Source: Mesorhizobium sp. YC-39
GTDB lineage: Bacteria; Pseudomonadota; Alphaproteobacteria; Rhizobiales; Rhizobiaceae
Length of the DNA stretch: 64,000 bases
NCBI RefSeq assembly: GCF_025753795.1
Contig: NZ_JAOWPS010000005.1
Coordinates: forward strand, 434,001 to 498,000
Direction: 5' to 3'
In this document: in pieces, positions 61,850 through 64,000 of the stretch
Numbering within the stretch: the stretch's first letter is position 1
Layout of the letters: each line of letters begins with the position of its first letter
The notes under the pieces: model-generated
Seen by the model: only the letters and a program-made list of their open reading frames with translations
What the model was told of the DNA's origin: nothing
Databases searched by the model: none
Position numbers and translations under genes: made by a program

Positions 61850-63235
61850 CTATTGCTGGACGGCGTAGCACTCGATCTTCTTTTTCTTCAGGGCGCTGCA
61901 GGCTTTCCAGGCAGCGTTCTTCGAACCAAAACCGCCAAACCTGGCGCGGTAGTAGGTGACGCCGTCCTTGTCGAAAGCGACGGTGAAACCGGACGCGTCG
62001 GCGAGGACCGAGGGAGCCTGCTTCGTCGTCTTGTCGAGGAAAGCCTGGGCTTCGGACCGCTTTGGCGAAGACGCGACCTGTATTGCCCAGCCCGACGGCA
62101 CCGATGCGGTATTGACGGGATCGACCGCCGCCGGTTCGCCATAGGCCGCAGCAACCCGGGCTGTCGCCACATCGTCCGCGGTGGCCACGGCCACCGTCTT
62201 GACCTTTCTGGTCTGAACGACGGGAGTGGTCTCCTCTACGACGGGCGCGTTTTCTTCAACAAGAGCGGCGACGGCGTCACTGTCCGGCTTCTCGTCCGGC
62301 GTCGGCGCGTCGTGCTTGGGCAGGAACACCTTGGCCAGTGCCGTGATCGGGTTGCCGCCGCCAGCCTTGGCGATCAGCACACCACTGCCGCGCGACGACG
62401 CCTTCGGCATGTAGGCGTTGATCAACCCGGCCATCTGGTTGTCACGGCTGCCGCCTGATTTCCCGCCCATGACCACCGCTACGATGCGACGATCGCCATC
62501 GGATACCGAGGAGACGAGATTGTAGCCGGAGGCCCGCGTGTAACCCGTCTTGATGCCGTCGACGCCCTTGATGCGACCGAGCAGCCGGTTATGGCCGTTG
62601 ATTCGCTTACGGCCATACAGGAAAGAGCGCTGCGAGAAATAGCCGTAATACTGGGGAAAATGCTCTCTCAGCGCGATGCCGAGCAATGCCATGTCGCGCG
62701 CGGTCGTGAATTGACCGGGATCCGGCAAACCGTTGGCATTGCGGAAAACGGTCGACTTCATGCCCAGCGCGCGGGCCTTGGCGGTCATCATGCGGGCGAA
62801 ATTGGCTTCATTGCCGCCGAGGAGTTCGCCGAGCGCGGTTGCCGAGTCGTTGGCCGACTTGGTCACCATCGACAGGATCGCGGTCTCGACCGTGACCGCG
62901 CCGCCGGGCCGGACGCCGAGCTTCGTCGGTGGTTCGGCTGCAGCACGCGCCGAGAAGACGACTCGCGAATTCTTGGCGATCTTGCCCTTCGCCAGGGCCT
63001 CGAAGGTCAGGTAAAGCGTCATCATCTTGGTGAGCGAGGCGGGATAGCGCCGGCCGTCGGCATCCGAGGAATAAAGGACCTTGCCGGTCTTGGCGTCGAT
63101 GACGATGGCGGCCGACCTGGCCGCCTGCGACGACGCGGCCTCGGCAACGACGAATGTCATCGCCAAAGCGAGGATCATGATCGTTTTCAAAGAGGACGCG
63201 GATTTGGAAAGAATGCCCGACAACGCCTGACGCAC
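61850..63235 (-). CDS. D-alanyl-D-alanine carboxypeptidase with SPOR domain
   Basis: Penicillin-binding protein 5/6-type enzyme trimming peptidoglycan pentapeptides. About 461 residues. After a signal sequence (ASSLKTIMILALAMTFVVAEAASSQA) come SLTK (SxxK) in RRYPASLTKMMTLYLT, SAND (SxN) and KTGYT (KTG). A Pro/Thr/Val linker of about 90 residues precedes a C-terminal SPOR domain (GWAIQVASSPKRSEAQAFL, YYRARFGGFGSKNAAWKAC) that binds denuded glycan strands at the septum. Start GTG 63235 is chosen, with AAGGAA upstream. It is divergent from the phasin. Confidence 0.93.
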   Translation of the reverse strand: MRQALSGILSKSASSLKTIMILALAMTFVVAEAASSQAARSAAIVIDAKTGKVLYSSDADGRRYPASLTKMMTLYLTFEALAKGKIAKNSRVVFSARAAAEPPTKLGVRPGGAVTVETAILSMVTKSANDSATALGELLGGNEANFARMMTAKARALGMKSTVFRNANGLPDPGQFTTARDMALLGIALREHFPQYYGYFSQRSFLYGRKRINGHNRLLGRIKGVDGIKTGYTRASGYNLVSSVSDGDRRIVAVVMGGKSGGSRDNQMAGLINAYMPKASSRGSGVLIAKAGGGNPITALAKVFLPKHDAPTPDEKPDSDAVAALVEENAPVVEETTPVVQTRKVKTVAVATADDVATARVAAAYGEPAAVDPVNTASVPSGWAIQVASSPKRSEAQAFLDKTTKQAPSVLADASGFTVAFDKDGVTYYRARFGGFGSKNAAWKACSALKKKKIECYAVQQ

Positions 63236-63433
63236 CGATAATTCCTTTGAATTTTTTGTTGCCCTGGAGGCGGCAAAGGGTCCTGCCTCACTTCCGGCCA
63301 CGCTAACGCGGCCAGCGTTACCAATCCGTTTATGGTAACCGCCGCGTTCACCATTTTCTTCGGGATTGAGTTTCTCTTTATTCGAATCTTAGCCACAGCC
63401 GGCGTGGCGGGGGTCGCCGATTTTGGCTAAATC

Positions 63434-63475
63434 TTGACTTTTGTGCAGCGCACAATATACTGACGTGCATTGCAC
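63434..63475 (+). promoter_or_regulatory. Phasin promoter with GC-palindrome operators
   Basis: TTGACT (63434-63439) and TATACT (63456-63461) are 16 bases apart, and the spacer holds exactly the palindrome TTGTGCAGCGCACAA (63441-63455). A second palindrome GTGCATTGCAC sits at 63465-63475. Such TGC-rich palindromes are bound by PhaR-type polyhydroxyalkanoate repressors, and phasins are their usual targets, so repression in the spacer is likely. Confidence 0.7.
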
Positions 63476-63545
63476 AACGTGGCCGGATAGGCGCCCATCG
63501 TTCGGATGGCGGCCGTCAAAGGCCGTCATCAAGGGAGAGCGTGAA

Positions 63546-63875
63546 ATGGCCCAGACCTACGAAGATTTCAGCAAATACGGCAAAGAGTTTGCCGACACCG
63601 GCTTGAAGAGCTTTGCGTCCCTTTCCAAGGGCGCGCAGGCCATTGCCGCCGAAGCGGGCGAATACACCAAGAAGAGCTTCGAAGCCGGCAGCGCCGCAGT
63701 CGAGAAACTCATCTCGGCCAAGTCGCTGGAGAAGGCGGTCGAAATCCAGTCCGACTATGCCAAGCAGTCCTACGAATCCTTCGTCACCGAAGCGACAAAG
63801 ATCGGCGATCTCTATGCCGAACTCGCCAAGGAAGCCTACAAGCCCTTCGAATCGATCGTCGCAAAGGCGAAGTAA
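63546..63875 (+). CDS. Phasin family protein
   Basis: 109-residue protein that coats polyhydroxyalkanoate storage granules. MAQTYEDFSKYGKEFADTGLKSFASLSKGAQAIAAEAGEYTKKSFEAGSAAVEKLISAKSLEKAVEIQSDYAKQSYESFV is an amphipathic helical phasin sequence. The start ATG 63546 has AAGGGAGAGCG upstream. The gene is monocistronic between a probable PhaR-type promoter and a strong terminator. Confidence 0.93.
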   Translation: MAQTYEDFSKYGKEFADTGLKSFASLSKGAQAIAAEAGEYTKKSFEAGSAAVEKLISAKSLEKAVEIQSDYAKQSYESFVTEATKIGDLYAELAKEAYKPFESIVAKAK

Positions 63876-63919
63876 TTTGTCTGTATGATGTGAAGACGGC
63901 CCCGAGCCTGTAAGACAGA

Positions 63920-63949
63920 CCCGGTCGCGGAAGCGCGGCCGGGTTTTTT
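63920..63949 (+). terminator. Rho-independent terminator after the phasin gene
   Basis: CCCGGTCGCG-GAAG-CGCGGCCGGG (one G-U pair) forms a 10-bp stem with a 4-base loop, followed by TTTTTT, 45 bases after the phasin stop. It is the clearest terminator in the window. Confidence 0.9.
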
Positions 63950-64000
63950 CATGGCAATTTCAAATCAGGGGCTCCGTCGGCTTCACGATTGCGAAAATCC

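Overview
The window is a chromosomal segment of a GC-rich alphaproteobacterium in the order Rhizobiales, most likely Mesorhizobium or a close relative. This rests on the gene order ssb - gyrA - coaD - two cyclophilins - queA - tgt, the glp ABC-transporter operon known from rhizobia, BA14K, DUF1489 and phasin proteins, frequent TTG/GTG starts, and dispersed palindromic intergenic repeats. Most of it is housekeeping or core accessory DNA. I found no prophage, IS transposase or CRISPR array.

Layout. 1-3231: end of a urea ABC transporter operon (urtB fragment, urtC, urtD, urtE). 3.2-6.7 kb: small conserved protein, diguanylate cyclase, DUF72 protein, acetyltransferase. 6.7-13.4 kb: uvrA and ssb, each with an SOS box, separated by a secreted protein, a ClpP paralogue, an ArsR/SRPBCC pair and a cupin. 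13.4-17.3 kb: small stress and metabolism genes (DUF2306, OsmC, SnoaL-like, MarC, VOC, a beta-barrel-like protein, AraC regulator). 17.5-25.1 kb: gyrA, a 50-residue membrane microprotein, coaD, two cyclophilins, and the queuosine genes queA and tgt. 26.1-30.6 kb: a proteasome-like Anbu cluster (ATP-grasp, alpha-E, transglutaminase, Anbu peptidase), interrupted by a four-helix-bundle cassette with inverted repeats. 30.6-32.1 kb: a PLP decarboxylase. 32.2-42.5 kb: the complete glycerol regulon glpR-glpD-glpSTPQ-DUF2160-glpV-glpK. 42.5-45.4 kb: BA14K protein, tRNA-Lys, a His-rich membrane protein and a sparse stretch. 45.4-49.4 kb, minus strand: pyrB, a degenerate dihydroorotase, plsY, dprA. 49.6-64 kb: aidB-like acyl-CoA dehydrogenase, two membrane proteins, ruvX, a metallo-hydrolase, gatC-GNAT-gatA, YdcF, DUF599, serine deaminase, DUF1489, a vWA/DnaJ pair, a D,D-carboxypeptidase and a phasin.

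How the genes work together. The glp block is a self-contained glycerol unit. GlpR has operator-like TTCG repeats at 11-bp phasing in front of glpD, and its own gene follows an inverted repeat with the same core. GlpS and GlpT are complementary half-degenerate ATPases, which predicts a transporter with one working and one degenerate ATP site. The Anbu cluster looks like a peptide-ligation plus proteolysis module. Several core enzymes show loss or change of textbook metal ligands or active-site residues (Tgt zinc site, PyrC HxH, UvrA zinc finger 1, GyrA position 83), and GatA carries an insertion close to its active site.

Main candidates for something new: the inverted-repeat four-helix cassette inside the Anbu operon, the asymmetric GlpS/GlpT ATPase pair, the zinc-less Tgt, the 50-residue protein behind gyrA, and the dispersed palindrome families.
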